A DNA stretch of 64,000 bases from Rhodococcus marinonascens NBRC 14363 (GCF_001894885.1 NZ_BCXB01000013.1:89596-153595); one strand, 5' to 3'. Counted from the stretch's first letter, positions 15,070 through 25,052 are shown. Translations and numbers: made by a program. Notes: generated by a model not told the origin, from the sequence alone.

Positions 15070-16779
15070 TCAGAACACACCCAGGGTGTGGATGGCGGAG
15101 AGCACGCCCTCGAGCTTTTCCATGGCGCGCTGGGCGGGTTCTTTCAGTGCGGAGTTGTCGCCGATCACCGGCATCCACTCGGCCGGGTTGTCGCGGTCCC
15201 AGGCGAGTGTCAGTGATCGCACCCGATCAACGTGCACGCCTCCGGTCCAGTCACCGGGCGCCTGGGCGCTGATGCGGTCGTCGAGGAAGAAGTGGCCGCG
15301 GCCCTGGTCGCCGACGGACCACGGACTGCCGTCGGCGATCGAGAGTTCGTGCGCGACCCGGGGGCGTGTGGCCCAGAAACCGGCCCGCAACGCCATCAAC
15401 GAGCTGAGCGTATACGCCTGATTCGCGCCGTCGTGGAAGGATTCGAAGTATCGGATCCACCCCGATTCTTGGGCCCGCTTCGTGCTCTTCACGGACATCC
15501 AGGCGCCGACGGTGTCCATGAACATCGGCGAGATGAGGGCGTCCGCGACCCCGCCGAGCGGGGGCACGCCGGGGACCATGGCCGACAGGTCACCAATCAT
15601 GTTGATCGTGGCGCGGATCCCCTCATTCACGCCGGGCATCGAGCTGCCACCACAGCCCACCTGGATGCCCTTGCCTTGAATGCGGGTGAATCTCGAGGTC
15701 TGCACCCCGGTCTCTTCGCCCTCGAGGAAGGAGACGTAGGGGGCGAGCTTGTCGGTGCTCTTCTTCCCAGGCACCGAGTAGTCCGCCGGCATCACGGTGT
15801 CGTCGATCGGCGACTCGACGGTGTCGATGTACTCGTCACCGTCGTCGGGGCCGCCGTCGGTGAAGTTCGCGACCGTCCGGGCCAGGCCGTCCCACAGGTT
15901 GCCGCCGTTCGCGGTGCCCGTGTAGTAGCCGGACTTGTCGACGATGTCGATGACCAGGCAGCCGTTGCGCAAATTCGCGCCCTCCCACGGAGGTTCGTCT
16001 CCGTCGAGGTAGCGTCGGCACACCACCGACAGTTCCGCATCCTCGAGGATGGGCTTGGCGACGTCGTGCCAGTTCTGCCACCGGGAGGCGACCAAACACC
16101 ACAGGATCCCGTCCTCGAGATCGGACATGAAACTGTGCGGGGTGACCGCGACAGACCAGTTTGACATGTCCAGACCGGAGGTCCACGACGCCGGGTCGAG
16201 GGGATCGTCGGGAAGTGACCACAGGTAGGTTTGCTCCCGCATGACCTGCAGGAACAGGGTCAGAAGGAGAGCCCACCGGGCGCCGCCGGCCAGCATGAAG
16301 ATGCGCGGAAACTGCAGAAAATCGGGAAGAAACGGGTTGGACCAGATCGTGTACCACTTGAGGAACTCGTAGTCGTGGAGGAACCGCACCACCAGCACCA
16401 CGGTGCCGTCGTCGCGCTTTTCGACCGTGACGTCCTCCATCAGCCCGGACCAGCGGGCCCCGTCTTTGTCGACGGTGACCAGGACGTTGCGTTTCTCACC
16501 GCGCGTCATGCGGCCCTGCTCGTCCCAGATCCACCGTGCGGTGTAGTGGTCGAACGGGATCTCGAGCAAACCCGAACCGGCGTCGTTGCTGACCCACTCG
16601 AATCGGCCCAGGTATTCGGCGGCGACCTCGCCCTGCCAGTTCCCCTCGCCGTCCCACAGGCGAGTCAGCGGTGGCTCGAGGCGGCGCAGGGCTTCGCGCT
16701 TCTCCTGCTCGCGCGTCGCCTGCCAGATGGCCTCGCAACGTTCGAGGAGGGTGTCACCCTCGAGGACAGGTGCAGTCAT
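15070..16779 (-). CDS. Minor tail protein (Gp37-like, large)
   Basis: 569 aa from ATG 16779 with GGAG 8 nt upstream. It follows the distal-tail gene and resembles the ReqiPepy6 Gp37-like proteins of Rhodococcus phages, which take the place of the tail-associated hub. Features include an N-terminal domain on a basic ligand loop (RNVLVTVDKDGARWSGLMEDV), a central helical region (WALLLTLFLQVMREQTYLWS) and a beta-rich C-terminus. Probably contacts tape measure and fibres. Confidence 0.68.
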   Translation of the reverse strand: MTAPVLEGDTLLERCEAIWQATREQEKREALRRLEPPLTRLWDGEGNWQGEVAAEYLGRFEWVSNDAGSGLLEIPFDHYTARWIWDEQGRMTRGEKRNVLVTVDKDGARWSGLMEDVTVEKRDDGTVVLVVRFLHDYEFLKWYTIWSNPFLPDFLQFPRIFMLAGGARWALLLTLFLQVMREQTYLWSLPDDPLDPASWTSGLDMSNWSVAVTPHSFMSDLEDGILWCLVASRWQNWHDVAKPILEDAELSVVCRRYLDGDEPPWEGANLRNGCLVIDIVDKSGYYTGTANGGNLWDGLARTVANFTDGGPDDGDEYIDTVESPIDDTVMPADYSVPGKKSTDKLAPYVSFLEGEETGVQTSRFTRIQGKGIQVGCGGSSMPGVNEGIRATINMIGDLSAMVPGVPPLGGVADALISPMFMDTVGAWMSVKSTKRAQESGWIRYFESFHDGANQAYTLSSLMALRAGFWATRPRVAHELSIADGSPWSVGDQGRGHFFLDDRISAQAPGDWTGGVHVDRVRSLTLAWDRDNPAEWMPVIGDNSALKEPAQRAMEKLEGVLSAIHTLGVF

Positions 16780-16784
16780 GCGTT

Positions 16785-17753
16785 TTACTCCAATCCCCAT
16801 GGCCGCGACCACAGTCGCGGTTGACGAAGCACGACGCCGGCACCCGGCGCTGCGTTGGTGACATAGACGGGCACCTCGGTGGGCGGGGTGTACGGCGGCA
16901 CCTTGTAGAGCAGCCGTTTGCCGTTGGTGCGGCCGACGATGTTGGTGTCGGTGAACGCACGGATCGGCAGCTTCATCCGGTCCACTTCGACGGTGGCGCC
17001 GCCGCCGTCCGCCTCCACGAGCGTGGGCACGGTGTAGATGCGTTCCGAATCGTCGCGGCCGGTGGTGAAGTCCACCCCCGGAACCCGTGCGTACTCCGGG
17101 CCGGTCCAGGAGTAATCGGGCAAACCGAAGACCGCGCCCGCGGGTCCGTTGACCACCCAGGTGTGCGTCATCGGCTGATCGGTGGGATTCGAGATCCACA
17201 CCGTGCCGCCGCCCGATGTGCCCGATTTCAGCTCCCAATGCGACGGGAACTGCTCGTTGCCGAGAAAGTCGTCCTCGAACCACATCGGCTCGAGGGCGAC
17301 CGTGGACATCGGGGTGAGCCCGTTACCCTCGGCGATCGGGTCGAACTCCGGCTGGAACCCGATGGATTCCCCGAGGATCAGCCGCAGACTCCGCGGCCCC
17401 GACAGCTCCGTGGCGATCCGCATCTGCGCCAGCTCTGCGGCCGGATTCCACGGGTCGCGTTTGTAGCTGAACGCCTTACGGATCGCCGAGTCCCGAACCT
17501 CCCACGGGCTGGTCTTCTCCCCGATGACGTGCAACCCGAATTGCACAGTGCGCACCGGGTGTTTGGTGCCCTGCAGGGTTCCGCCGATCTGGAAGGCACC
17601 CTCCTTGATGATGACCCTCGTCGGCGCGTCGTAGAAGCCCTGCATGTCGGTGCCGAGCAGGACACCCTCCTCGCCCTGCCCGTCACCGGAGATGCAGAAA
17701 TAGCTGCCGTCGGCCCCGAAAATTTCGACCTTCGCGCCGTTGCTGTCCGCCAC
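16785..17753 (-). CDS. Distal tail protein-like (Dit-type)
   Basis: 322 aa located directly after the tape-measure gene, the standard place of Dit. The N-terminal half carries the family pattern (PTRVIIKEGAFQIGG, SPWEVRDSAIRKAFSY, LRLILGES). The C-terminal half is an added beta domain (WVVNGPAGAVFGLPDYSW). Expected to form the ring at the end of the tail tube. Confidence 0.68.
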   Translation of the reverse strand: MADSNGAKVEIFGADGSYFCISGDGQGEEGVLLGTDMQGFYDAPTRVIIKEGAFQIGGTLQGTKHPVRTVQFGLHVIGEKTSPWEVRDSAIRKAFSYKRDPWNPAAELAQMRIATELSGPRSLRLILGESIGFQPEFDPIAEGNGLTPMSTVALEPMWFEDDFLGNEQFPSHWELKSGTSGGGTVWISNPTDQPMTHTWVVNGPAGAVFGLPDYSWTGPEYARVPGVDFTTGRDDSERIYTVPTLVEADGGGATVEVDRMKLPIRAFTDTNIVGRTNGKRLLYKVPPYTPPTEVPVYVTNAAPGAGVVLRQPRLWSRPWGLE

Positions 17754-17755
17754 TG

Positions 17756-20700
17756 TCAGAACCTCGATCCCGCACCAAGTGCATTCAGGTTGTGGATCTG
17801 CCGGATCCGCCGCTCGTTCTCTTCGACGTCACGGGTGGTGATGTTGTAGGTGGAGTTTGGGCGTGAGGCGAGCTTGCGAACCTCATCAGCGAGCCGGTCG
17901 AAGGCGGCGTCAGAGACCCCACCGGATCCTGAACCATCGCAGCCGGCCATCACCTGCCGGTAGTCCGCCGCCTGAGATGCCGCCAGCACCTCGTCAGCCC
18001 CCAGGCCCCCCATTGCCAGCTCCGCGCCCGAGAACGCTGACCTACTCGGCTGCGCCTTCTGCTGCTGCTCCTGCATGTACTGGGCTACACCGATACCGCC
18101 GGTGATGGCGGCCCCGACCGCACCTAGCCCCGAGTCCAGGCCGATGCCACCGAGGGTGTCATCGAGGTAGCCGGTGACGAACGACTTCGCCACATTGCCC
18201 ACCAGGTCCACCGGATCGGCCGCGGTGAACCCCGAGGACGAAGCTTTTTCATTCGGATCCTCGTTCAGGTCGCTGCCAGCGATTCGTAGCGCATCGTCGG
18301 CCTCGTCTCGGTCGAGCTGGGTCGCTTCCGAATCCGCGTACACCTCGTTGCGCCGGTCGTTCGCCCGCGCCGCCGCACGTTCGAGCGCACGCCGGTCCAG
18401 CTCCTCGTCGGTGAAGGTGGTGGTCAAACCCGGTGCCTGCGGTGCCGGACCCACCCGGCCACCCTCGGCGTACCCGGGGAGCTTCGGGAACGTGCCCGCG
18501 TTGATCGCCGCCAGCTCCCCGTCGTACTCCTCCGAGGAGCGGTGGTTGATGATCCACTCCCCGGCATCGACCCGGGTGATGGGCATCCCACTGGCGGCGA
18601 CACCCAGGATGCCGTCGGTGACAGCGGTGCCCGGCCCGGTGGTCGGCAACCTGCCACCCGCGGCGTTGCCGGATGGTACATGCGCCCTGCCCCGCGGTTT
18701 GTCAGGATCGGAGTCGTTGTTGGATCCGTTGTCACCGGAGCCGGATCCGTTGTCACCGGAGCCGGATCCGTTGTCCTGCAGTATCGGTGCGATCGGCCCC
18801 TGCTGCCCGGAGGCGTTGAAGGCGTCCTGCGCCGCAGCGGTACGCACCACGTCGATCGTGATGGTCGATTTCCGGTTCCGGGCCGCCTTGTCGAGTTCCG
18901 TGTTGAACACGGCGGCGTCGGTCAGGGCCTGCGCGATGATCAGTTGCACCTCGTTGCTGGCGTCCGCGTCGGTGATCTCCTGCAGCCGTTGGAGGCTGAC
19001 CTCCGTGCCTTCCTCCAGGTCGTCGATCAACAGGCGCGCCTCGGTGCTGACGGTGGTGGTGTCGATGCCCTTGAGTGCGTCGAGGGACTCCTGATTGGTC
19101 ACCTGAAACTTGGTGTTGTCCGCAGTGATCTCCGGGGTGGCACCCTGCATGTCCAGTTCGACAATCCGGTTCAGGACGTTGTCGAGGCCCGCCATCGCCA
19201 TCGCGTTGTTGGCGACGACCTCCACGTTGGCGTTGGGCAGGTCCTCGACCGCGAAGCCGAGGGAGGTCAGGGTGTCCCTGGCCTGTTGGTCGACGGCATC
19301 GACCTCGATCCTCTTTGTGCCGGGTGTCTTGTCGAAGGCGTCCTTGACTGTCAGCAGATCCTTGGCGGCCTCGTCGCCGCCCTTGATGTCGACGTGCAGC
19401 TGGATGGTCTCGCGGTCCAGGCCCAGTCCGGTGGCCCACGACCGGACGGTGTCCTGGTTGACCCCGTACTGGTTAGCCTTGGCCTTGTAGGCTTCCTCGT
19501 TCCTGCGGAATATCTCATCGATGTCACCCCCGGCCAGGGCGACGTCGACCGCGGCTTGACGCAGACCGAGGATCTCATCCTGCGCGGTGCGGGCGTTCTC
19601 CTGATCGAGGTTCAGCCTGCCGTCCTCGTGGGTGATCGCAGTCGGCCCCTCGGACCCGTACCCCAGGTTCCGGTCGACCAGGTCCTCCGGGTTCTCCGGG
19701 TCGGGAGGTTCGGGAGGTTCGGTCAGCTCGTCGATTTTCGCCTCGTAGTTCGAGACCGCCTCGGCGAGCGGCACCTGCCGCCCGGCCAGGGTGTCGAGCA
19801 CCGTCAGCAGGGCACGGGACTTCGACTCCGCGTCGGATGAGGAGTCGGCGAGGGCATCGATGGACTCTGCGATTTCGTACACGCCGGGGGTCAGCGTCTT
19901 TGCCGACTCCTGGACCTTCAGGAACTTTTTGCGCTGCTCGATAGCCCAGTCCGCCGCATCGTCGCCGCCCTCGGGTGCCTCCCTGAGGGTGTCGAGGAAC
20001 TTGCGGAACGCGACATCCGAGCCGGCAATGGCGCTGGCCAGCACCTCGGAATCGACCTTGAGGTACTCGAACGCCTCCGAGGTGCGTTCAGCCTCAGCGC
20101 CCATGTCAACTGCGTTTTGGACGTCCTTCTCGTTCCACCAGAAGGTGAACTGCTGATCCAACCACGAGGGGGCGTTCTCCGCGGTCGACTCCAGGCCGCG
20201 CAGGGCCTCGTCGATGGCGGCAATCTCGGCAGTCATCACCGTGTCGTTGATGTCACCCTCGGATTCCTGGAACGCCTTGCCGACCTCGCGTTGCGCGGCG
20301 GCGAATTTGAGAGCCGATTCGCGGGCGGCGTCCTCGGCGTCGGCGACGGCGCTGGTGGCACCGACGATGCCGTACACGGCAACCGCCGCGGCGACGATCC
20401 CGAGGATCCACGGGCCACCCAGGGCGTTCATGACACCACCGGCCGCGGTCTTCATCCCGGACAACCCGGCGGCGGCAGCGCCACCGGCGACGGCCCCCAT
20501 GTTTGCGGCGTAACTGGTGGCGTTCCGCAAGGGGGCGACGAGCGCACCGGAACTGGAGGCGAGGCGCCGCTGGCTGGAGGCGAAGGCGTTCATCGGCCCT
20601 GCGGCGGTGCGGTACGCCCCGGCCATCCGGCCGATGGCCGGGGATCGTGTCTCGAGCACGGCCATCGAGGCACCGAGCCGACCGATGGACTGCCCGGACG

Positions 20701-22039
20701 CGGCGGCCAGGGCCGTCTGGGTGGCCATCTGCTGGCTGAAGCGTGCGAAGGCGCCGCCGGTGGTGGCGATCGATGTGTTGAGCGCGGTACTGACCCCGGT
20801 GATCTTCAGTGCGATCAGGGCGGCGGTGGCCGCTTGCACGGGTCCGGGCAGTTCCTGGAAGACGTCGACGGCGTCACCCATGAAGCCGATCACCGGTTGG
20901 GCCGCCGACCCGACGGCGGTGAGCCCGCCGATGATGTTGTCGGAGGCACCGGAGATCGCCGAAGCTGTGGCACCGGCGAATGTTTCGAGGGGGCCGTCGA
21001 TCAGCTGGTAGATCGACAGGGCCAGGGTTTCCGCCGAGTTGGAGACGGACTCCATCGCACCGGGCAGGCCCTGCGACTTCGCGGCGGCCACCTCGGCTGC
21101 GGTGCCCTGCTTGCCGATCGAGGCCTCCATGGCGTCGAATCCGGCGGCGCCTTGGGCTGCGGCGACACCGGCCATGCGTGCGGCGTCGGAGCCGAACAGG
21201 TTGGCGCTGGCCGTGTTGTACACCTCGGGGGTCAGGTTCTGCGACGCCGTCTGCAGCTGCCCGAACAACGATTCCAGGCCGACGAAGTTGCCCTCGGTGT
21301 CGTACATCGTGAGCCCGAGCGTGTCGATGGCGTTCTGGGCGGACTTGCTCTCTTTGGTCGTCGCGAGCAGGGCCGTCTTGAGTAGGGTGCCCGCGTCGGA
21401 GCCGGTGATACCGGCGTTCGCGAACAGCGCCAGGGAGGAGGTGGTTTCTTCCAGACTCAGACCGAACTGGTTCGCGACGGTGCCCGCCTGCGCCAGACCG
21501 TTGGCGATGTCCGGGATGGCGGCCGAGGAGGAGTTGGCGGCGTTCGCCAGGACGTCCGAGGCCCGCGCCGCATCCTCGGCGCCGAGACCGAAGGACTGCA
21601 GTGCCGATGCCTGAACCATCGCGGCATCGGCGGCTCCCATGCCGGCGGCCGTGGCCAGCTGCAGGGTGCCCTTCGCGGCGGACATCGCCTCTTCGACGGA
21701 GAACCCGGCCTTGACCAGGGTGGTCATCGCATCGGCGGCGGTATTCGCTGAGACCCCGGGCAGTTCCAGGTCGTTGCCGAGTTCCTTGGCGTATTCGCCG
21801 ACCTTCGCCAGTTCCTCGGCGCTCGCCTGGCTGACGGCCTGCAGGTTGTTGAGGGAGTTGGTGAAGTCGTTGCCGATGTCGATGACGGCCTTCGCGCCGG
21901 CGGCGGCACCGAATGCGAGGCCGAAGGCGGAGCCGAGCTTCGCGGCCTTGCCTACGACACCCCGGAGTCCACCCTCCATCGTCGACGAGAAGCGGCGAGT
22001 ATCGGGGCGGACCTCGATGTCTATCCGGCCACCGGCCAT
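17756..22039 (-). CDS. Tape measure protein
   Basis: 1427 aa from ATG 22039. Residues about 50-230 match the TP901-1 tape-measure core (NDFTNSLNNLQAVSQASAEE, followed by FGLGAEDAARASDVLA). Hydrophobic stretches at about 355-385, 525-560 and 575-590 fit membrane insertion during DNA entry. A GSGDNGSGSGDNGS linker near 1150 comes from a short DNA repeat. It sets tail length; by length, a tail of roughly 200 nm is expected. Longest gene of the prophage. Confidence 0.9.
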   Translation of the reverse strand: MAGGRIDIEVRPDTRRFSSTMEGGLRGVVGKAAKLGSAFGLAFGAAAGAKAVIDIGNDFTNSLNNLQAVSQASAEELAKVGEYAKELGNDLELPGVSANTAADAMTTLVKAGFSVEEAMSAAKGTLQLATAAGMGAADAAMVQASALQSFGLGAEDAARASDVLANAANSSSAAIPDIANGLAQAGTVANQFGLSLEETTSSLALFANAGITGSDAGTLLKTALLATTKESKSAQNAIDTLGLTMYDTEGNFVGLESLFGQLQTASQNLTPEVYNTASANLFGSDAARMAGVAAAQGAAGFDAMEASIGKQGTAAEVAAAKSQGLPGAMESVSNSAETLALSIYQLIDGPLETFAGATASAISGASDNIIGGLTAVGSAAQPVIGFMGDAVDVFQELPGPVQAATAALIALKITGVSTALNTSIATTGGAFARFSQQMATQTALAAASGQSIGRLGASMAVLETRSPAIGRMAGAYRTAAGPMNAFASSQRRLASSSGALVAPLRNATSYAANMGAVAGGAAAAGLSGMKTAAGGVMNALGGPWILGIVAAAVAVYGIVGATSAVADAEDAARESALKFAAAQREVGKAFQESEGDINDTVMTAEIAAIDEALRGLESTAENAPSWLDQQFTFWWNEKDVQNAVDMGAEAERTSEAFEYLKVDSEVLASAIAGSDVAFRKFLDTLREAPEGGDDAADWAIEQRKKFLKVQESAKTLTPGVYEIAESIDALADSSSDAESKSRALLTVLDTLAGRQVPLAEAVSNYEAKIDELTEPPEPPDPENPEDLVDRNLGYGSEGPTAITHEDGRLNLDQENARTAQDEILGLRQAAVDVALAGGDIDEIFRRNEEAYKAKANQYGVNQDTVRSWATGLGLDRETIQLHVDIKGGDEAAKDLLTVKDAFDKTPGTKRIEVDAVDQQARDTLTSLGFAVEDLPNANVEVVANNAMAMAGLDNVLNRIVELDMQGATPEITADNTKFQVTNQESLDALKGIDTTTVSTEARLLIDDLEEGTEVSLQRLQEITDADASNEVQLIIAQALTDAAVFNTELDKAARNRKSTITIDVVRTAAAQDAFNASGQQGPIAPILQDNGSGSGDNGSGSGDNGSNNDSDPDKPRGRAHVPSGNAAGGRLPTTGPGTAVTDGILGVAASGMPITRVDAGEWIINHRSSEEYDGELAAINAGTFPKLPGYAEGGRVGPAPQAPGLTTTFTDEELDRRALERAAARANDRRNEVYADSEATQLDRDEADDALRIAGSDLNEDPNEKASSSGFTAADPVDLVGNVAKSFVTGYLDDTLGGIGLDSGLGAVGAAITGGIGVAQYMQEQQQKAQPSRSAFSGAELAMGGLGADEVLAASQAADYRQVMAGCDGSGSGGVSDAAFDRLADEVRKLASRPNSTYNITTRDVEENERRIRQIHNLNALGAGSRF

Positions 22040-22130
22040 CAGGGCCTCCAAAGGTGTTGTGTGCCGCGCAGGGCGGCGAAAATGTGTGGCCGGAAGCCGG
22101 GGGGTCGCCCCGGCCTCCGGCAGGCAGCGG

Positions 22131-22607
22131 TCAGCTGCGGCCGAGGAGCTCGAACACCTTCAGTGCGGGACTCAGCCCGTCCAGCGGCGCCGGCGGCGTC
22201 GCGTGTTCGGCGACGTCGGCGAGATACTTCTCGACCATCCGGGAGTGCACCAGCGGTGAACGGAGCGCGACCGGGGCGAGTAGAGGGCGGGGTGGGGGTT
22301 TGATCCCGGATGCCTTCCGGCGTGTGCGTTCGGCCTTGATCTGCGGGTCGTCCGGATCTGCGGTCCACTGCCGGTACTCCGAGTTCAGCCAGTAGTCGTC
22401 ACGGTCGACGAGCATGGCCAGGTTCTCCGAGTCCCGTGTGGCGCGGGCGTCCTCGTCGAGGACACCCTCGATCAGCTGGGCCACGTCACGCCACGGGAGT
22501 TCCCGCAGCGCGGCGCGCAGGTCCAGCTGATAGTCCCGGCGGAAACCGGTTAGGACTGCGCCCCAGCCATCCCGCCGTAGGAGGCAGGCAAGGGCGCGAC
22601 AATTTCC
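22131..22607 (-). CDS. Tail assembly chaperone, frameshift extension (T part)
   Basis: This frame is open from 22607 to 22131 and lacks a good start before an internal one at 22484. It is read by a -1 shift from the upstream chaperone at GGGGGAA (22610-22604), giving GNCRALACLLRRDGWGAVLT and then a helical, charged C-terminus. The G/GT arrangement between major tail protein and tape measure is a conserved feature of siphoviruses. The exact slip site is inferred. Confidence 0.75.
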   Translation of the reverse strand, partial: GNCRALACLLRRDGWGAVLTGFRRDYQLDLRAALRELPWRDVAQLIEGVLDEDARATRDSENLAMLVDRDDYWLNSEYRQWTADPDDPQIKAERTRRKASGIKPPPRPLLAPVALRSPLVHSRMVEKYLADVAEHATPPAPLDGLSPALKVFELLGRS

Positions 22608-22999
22608 CCCTCGGCGAGGCCACTCGTCTCGAAGACTTTGTTGAGCATCGCCGAGCAGTGGGTGACCGTGAGCTCGGTGAAGGCCCGCAACAGCTCCGGA
22701 GCCACATCGCCGACGATGATCTCGAGAGCTGAGTCGAACCGGGTTGCGGCGACGTGCGCCATGAAGCGGACCGCCTCCTCGCCGGTGAACGTGCGCCGGA
22801 TGTCGATGTCGATCCCCCGGAAGGTCGCCTGGATCGACTCGAGGTTCTCGGTGTCGAGTGCCGAGAGCAGGTCGAACCGGTCGGACTCGACCTCGGGGGA
22901 CGGATCCCCCGCAGGCGCAGCCGGGGCGGGCTGCGCCGTGCGGGGGGCGGATTTACGTGGGGCGGCCTTCTTCGCCGCCGTCTTACGGGTGCCTGGCAT
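22550..22999 (-). CDS. Tail assembly chaperone (G part)
   Basis: 149 aa between the major tail protein and the tape measure. Lys/Ala/Pro-rich N-terminus, then a helical domain (LLSALDTENLESIQATFRGI). Most ribosomes stop at 22550; some shift -1 at 22604-22610 to make the longer GT product. Both forms coat the tape measure during tail assembly. Confidence 0.8.
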   Translation of the reverse strand: MPGTRKTAAKKAAPRKSAPRTAQPAPAAPAGDPSPEVESDRFDLLSALDTENLESIQATFRGIDIDIRRTFTGEEAVRFMAHVAATRFDSALEIIVGDVAPELLRAFTELTVTHCSAMLNKVFETSGLAEGEIVAPLPASYGGMAGAQS

Positions 23000-23020
23000 G
23001 ATGTGCTCTCCTACTCGTCG

Positions 23021-23572
23021 TTACGCTACGGGGTTCCAGCTGGTCAGGGTGATGACCGGTTCGAGGGCGAGGAGTTCGAACTCGAAGCCGTCGAGGGTTT
23101 CACCGCCGAACATGCGCGGCGGCGGGGTCGCCAACGTGACGCGGGGGCAGTAGAACCCAGCCGTCTTGTCGTCGTCGCGGACCAGGCAGATCAGGGCGAA
23201 CTCTTCGTCGTCGCCGGGCTCCCAGGCGTATACGTCGGTGGCGCCGATCTGGGTGATGGAGCCGCCCTGCAGGGCGGTGAGCACGGTGGCCTGCGAGTAG
23301 TCGACGGCGCGCAGCTTGAAGCGGTCCTCCTGCGGACCCTTGACCACCTTGTACGGGGCGGTGCGGCGGTTCCACACCGGCAGGGTTTTGAGGTCCCGTT
23401 TGGGGGTCACTTCGAATCCGGCTTCGATGCCGCCGTACGCATCCCAGGTGAGGGCGTCGGTCATCACCACGTTCGCGAACGGGTCCTCGGGCTGGGCGGC
23501 TCCGGCGGGTGCCCGGTAGACGTCGCCGTCGAGCCAGACGTAGGCCTTGCTGGGATCTGCGTAGGTACTCAC
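23021..23572 (-). CDS. Major tail (tube) protein
   Basis: 183 aa, beta-rich (SKAYVWLDGDVYRAP, GGIEAGFEVTPKRDLKTLP), lying just before the chaperones, as major tail proteins do. No Ig-like extra domain. Expected to be one of the most abundant virion proteins. Confidence 0.8.
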   Translation of the reverse strand: MSTYADPSKAYVWLDGDVYRAPAGAAQPEDPFANVVMTDALTWDAYGGIEAGFEVTPKRDLKTLPVWNRRTAPYKVVKGPQEDRFKLRAVDYSQATVLTALQGGSITQIGATDVYAWEPGDDEEFALICLVRDDDKTAGFYCPRVTLATPPPRMFGGETLDGFEFELLALEPVITLTSWNPVA

Positions 23573-23616
23573 GTTGTTACCTCCTGGAGTCGCTCACATG
23601 GGGGTGAGCGGTGGAA

Positions 23617-23657
23617 GCCTCACCCCCGACGTGCCAGGCAGGCATCGGGGGTGAGGC
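23617..23657. terminator. Hairpin between head-connector and tail genes
   Basis: GCCTCACCCCCGA and TCGGGGGTGAGGC make a perfect 13-bp stem with a 15-nt loop. No T-run follows, so it may only attenuate late transcription or protect mRNA ends before the major tail gene. Confidence 0.5.
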
Positions 23658-23684
23658 GAATGGGGGCCGCGGAAGTGCGGCAGT

Positions 23685-24128
23685 TCAGTGCGACTCGCGC
23701 ATCTTCAACTCGACCGTGACGAATGCCCGGTAGAGCGGGTTGTCGACGCCGCGTTTGACGTCGACGTCGTTGATGGGCCCGGTCTTCCACCCGCCTGTCC
23801 AGGTGGCGCCACGGAACGAGACGTTCCGGGCCCGGCCGAGTAGCTGTCCGGCCGTCGCGGCGATGTTCCACGCCACTTCGTCGGGATCGGTGTCGCCGCC
23901 GAGGATCTCCCACTTGGGCACCCACACGTTCAGTGCGAGCAGCGGCCGGCGAAGCATCGGATCCACCCCGACGTTGCCGATGGAGCGGATCGTCATCGCC
24001 GGGCCGGTGATCGGGTCCGGCAGTTCGCGGGTGGTTACCGACTCGGCGGGGATCAGTGCGGTGAACTCCGGCGTGGAGAGCAGGAATTCGCGGACGGCAC
24101 CGGGGGCGAAGGGAATTGCGCCCATCAC
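23685..24128 (-). CDS. Tail terminator / completion protein
   Basis: 147 aa (ATG 24128 or 24125). Sits immediately before the major tail gene and has the pattern of tail-terminator proteins (PFAPGAVREFLLS, RSIGNVGVDPMLRRPLLALN). Likely caps the tail tube at the head side. Confidence 0.6.
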   Translation of the reverse strand: MMGAIPFAPGAVREFLLSTPEFTALIPAESVTTRELPDPITGPAMTIRSIGNVGVDPMLRRPLLALNVWVPKWEILGGDTDPDEVAWNIAATAGQLLGRARNVSFRGATWTGGWKTGPINDVDVKRGVDNPLYRAFVTVELKMRESH

Positions 24129-24138
24129 CTACACCCCC

Positions 24139-24441
24139 TTACTTCGGTTTCCAGCCCGAGTACCTGCCCCGGGACCGGGCCGCATCCGTCAGCGCGGCAT
24201 GGGCGGGGGTGTCGGAGGTGCCGTATTCCTTGTGGAGGGCCAGCTCGTCGTTGTCGACGAGATACACCCGATCCCCGTCCACCTCGACGTCGATGCCGTC
24301 CCGGTAGTCACCGGTGAGTACGGGGGCGTGTGCGCGTGCCTCGTCAGCCGCTTCGCGGGCGATGTCGGCACGGTCGTCGGTGGAGATGCGGCGGGCCTCC
24401 CGGGCCGCCTGTGCGTCGAAGATGGTGATCCGGACGACCAT
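24139..24441 (-). CDS. HK97 gp10-like neck protein
   Basis: 100 aa with the HK97-gp10 pattern: an N-terminal helix, APVLTGDYRDGIDVE (family: aPvdTGrLr.si), and YGTSDTPAHAALTDAA at the C-terminus. Head-tail joining role known for the family. Confidence 0.7.
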   Translation of the reverse strand: MVVRITIFDAQAAREARRISTDDRADIAREAADEARAHAPVLTGDYRDGIDVEVDGDRVYLVDNDELALHKEYGTSDTPAHAALTDAARSRGRYSGWKPK

Positions 24442-24444
24442 CGT

Positions 24445-24672
24445 TCAGTCCTTCCGGTCAGCCCTCGGGGCCTCCGCCTTGGCGAATGCCTTCGGTGCTG
24501 CGGTGGGGCCGTCGACCGCCTTGAGGGGCTCACCCTTGGGTGTGGGTGTACTCGTCGCCGGTTGCTTCACACTCTTCAGATGCTCCTGGTGCACCTTGGA
24601 GTCGCGGGCGGCCCAGTGTTTCTTGCCGTCCCGGACGAACTCCACGATGCTGGTGTGCTCTGTCTTGGCCAT
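24445..24672 (-). CDS. Small head-module protein
   Basis: 75 aa. N-terminal strand pattern (TSIVEFVRDGKKHWAARDSKV) and a disordered Pro/Lys-rich C-terminus. Recurs in connector gene clusters of actinophages; precise role unknown. Confidence 0.5.
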   Translation of the reverse strand: MAKTEHTSIVEFVRDGKKHWAARDSKVHQEHLKSVKQPATSTPTPKGEPLKAVDGPTAAPKAFAKAEAPRADRKD

Positions 24673-24677
24673 TGCTG

Positions 24678-25052
24678 CTACTCCTGGTAGTCGGATGAGG
24701 TCCGCACGATGGCGGCAATGTAGGCGGGCCTGCGCGATCCGCGTGCCGGCCGCCGCGCGCGCGGCGTGCCGACCACCTGGAACACCCGGCCGTCCGGACC
24801 GCGGAACGCGTCACGTCGCTGCGGGAACGGGTCGATACCCGGATCGAGCAGAAGCACATACGAACTCGCTTCGTGGCCGTCCTCGAACTCGCTGTTCCCG
24901 GCTTTGACCGATGAGGACGACAACTGCTCTTGCTGAAGAAGTCCGGTCCACGGGATTTCCGACCTCGGCACGGGGATGCGGTTCCCCGTTGCTGGATCCC
25001 GAACCGGTTCGTTGTCCCGCAGGAGGGTCCACTCCTCGGGCAACCGGGGCAT
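24678..25052 (-). CDS. Head-tail stopper-like protein
   Basis: 124 aa in the head-closure position between connector and gp10-like genes. Beta-rich (ASSYVLLLDPG, GRVFQVVGTPRA) as in head closure proteins. The stop/start overlap the upstream gene by one base. Confidence 0.55.
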   Translation of the reverse strand: MPRLPEEWTLLRDNEPVRDPATGNRIPVPRSEIPWTGLLQQEQLSSSSVKAGNSEFEDGHEASSYVLLLDPGIDPFPQRRDAFRGPDGRVFQVVGTPRARRPARGSRRPAYIAAIVRTSSDYQE

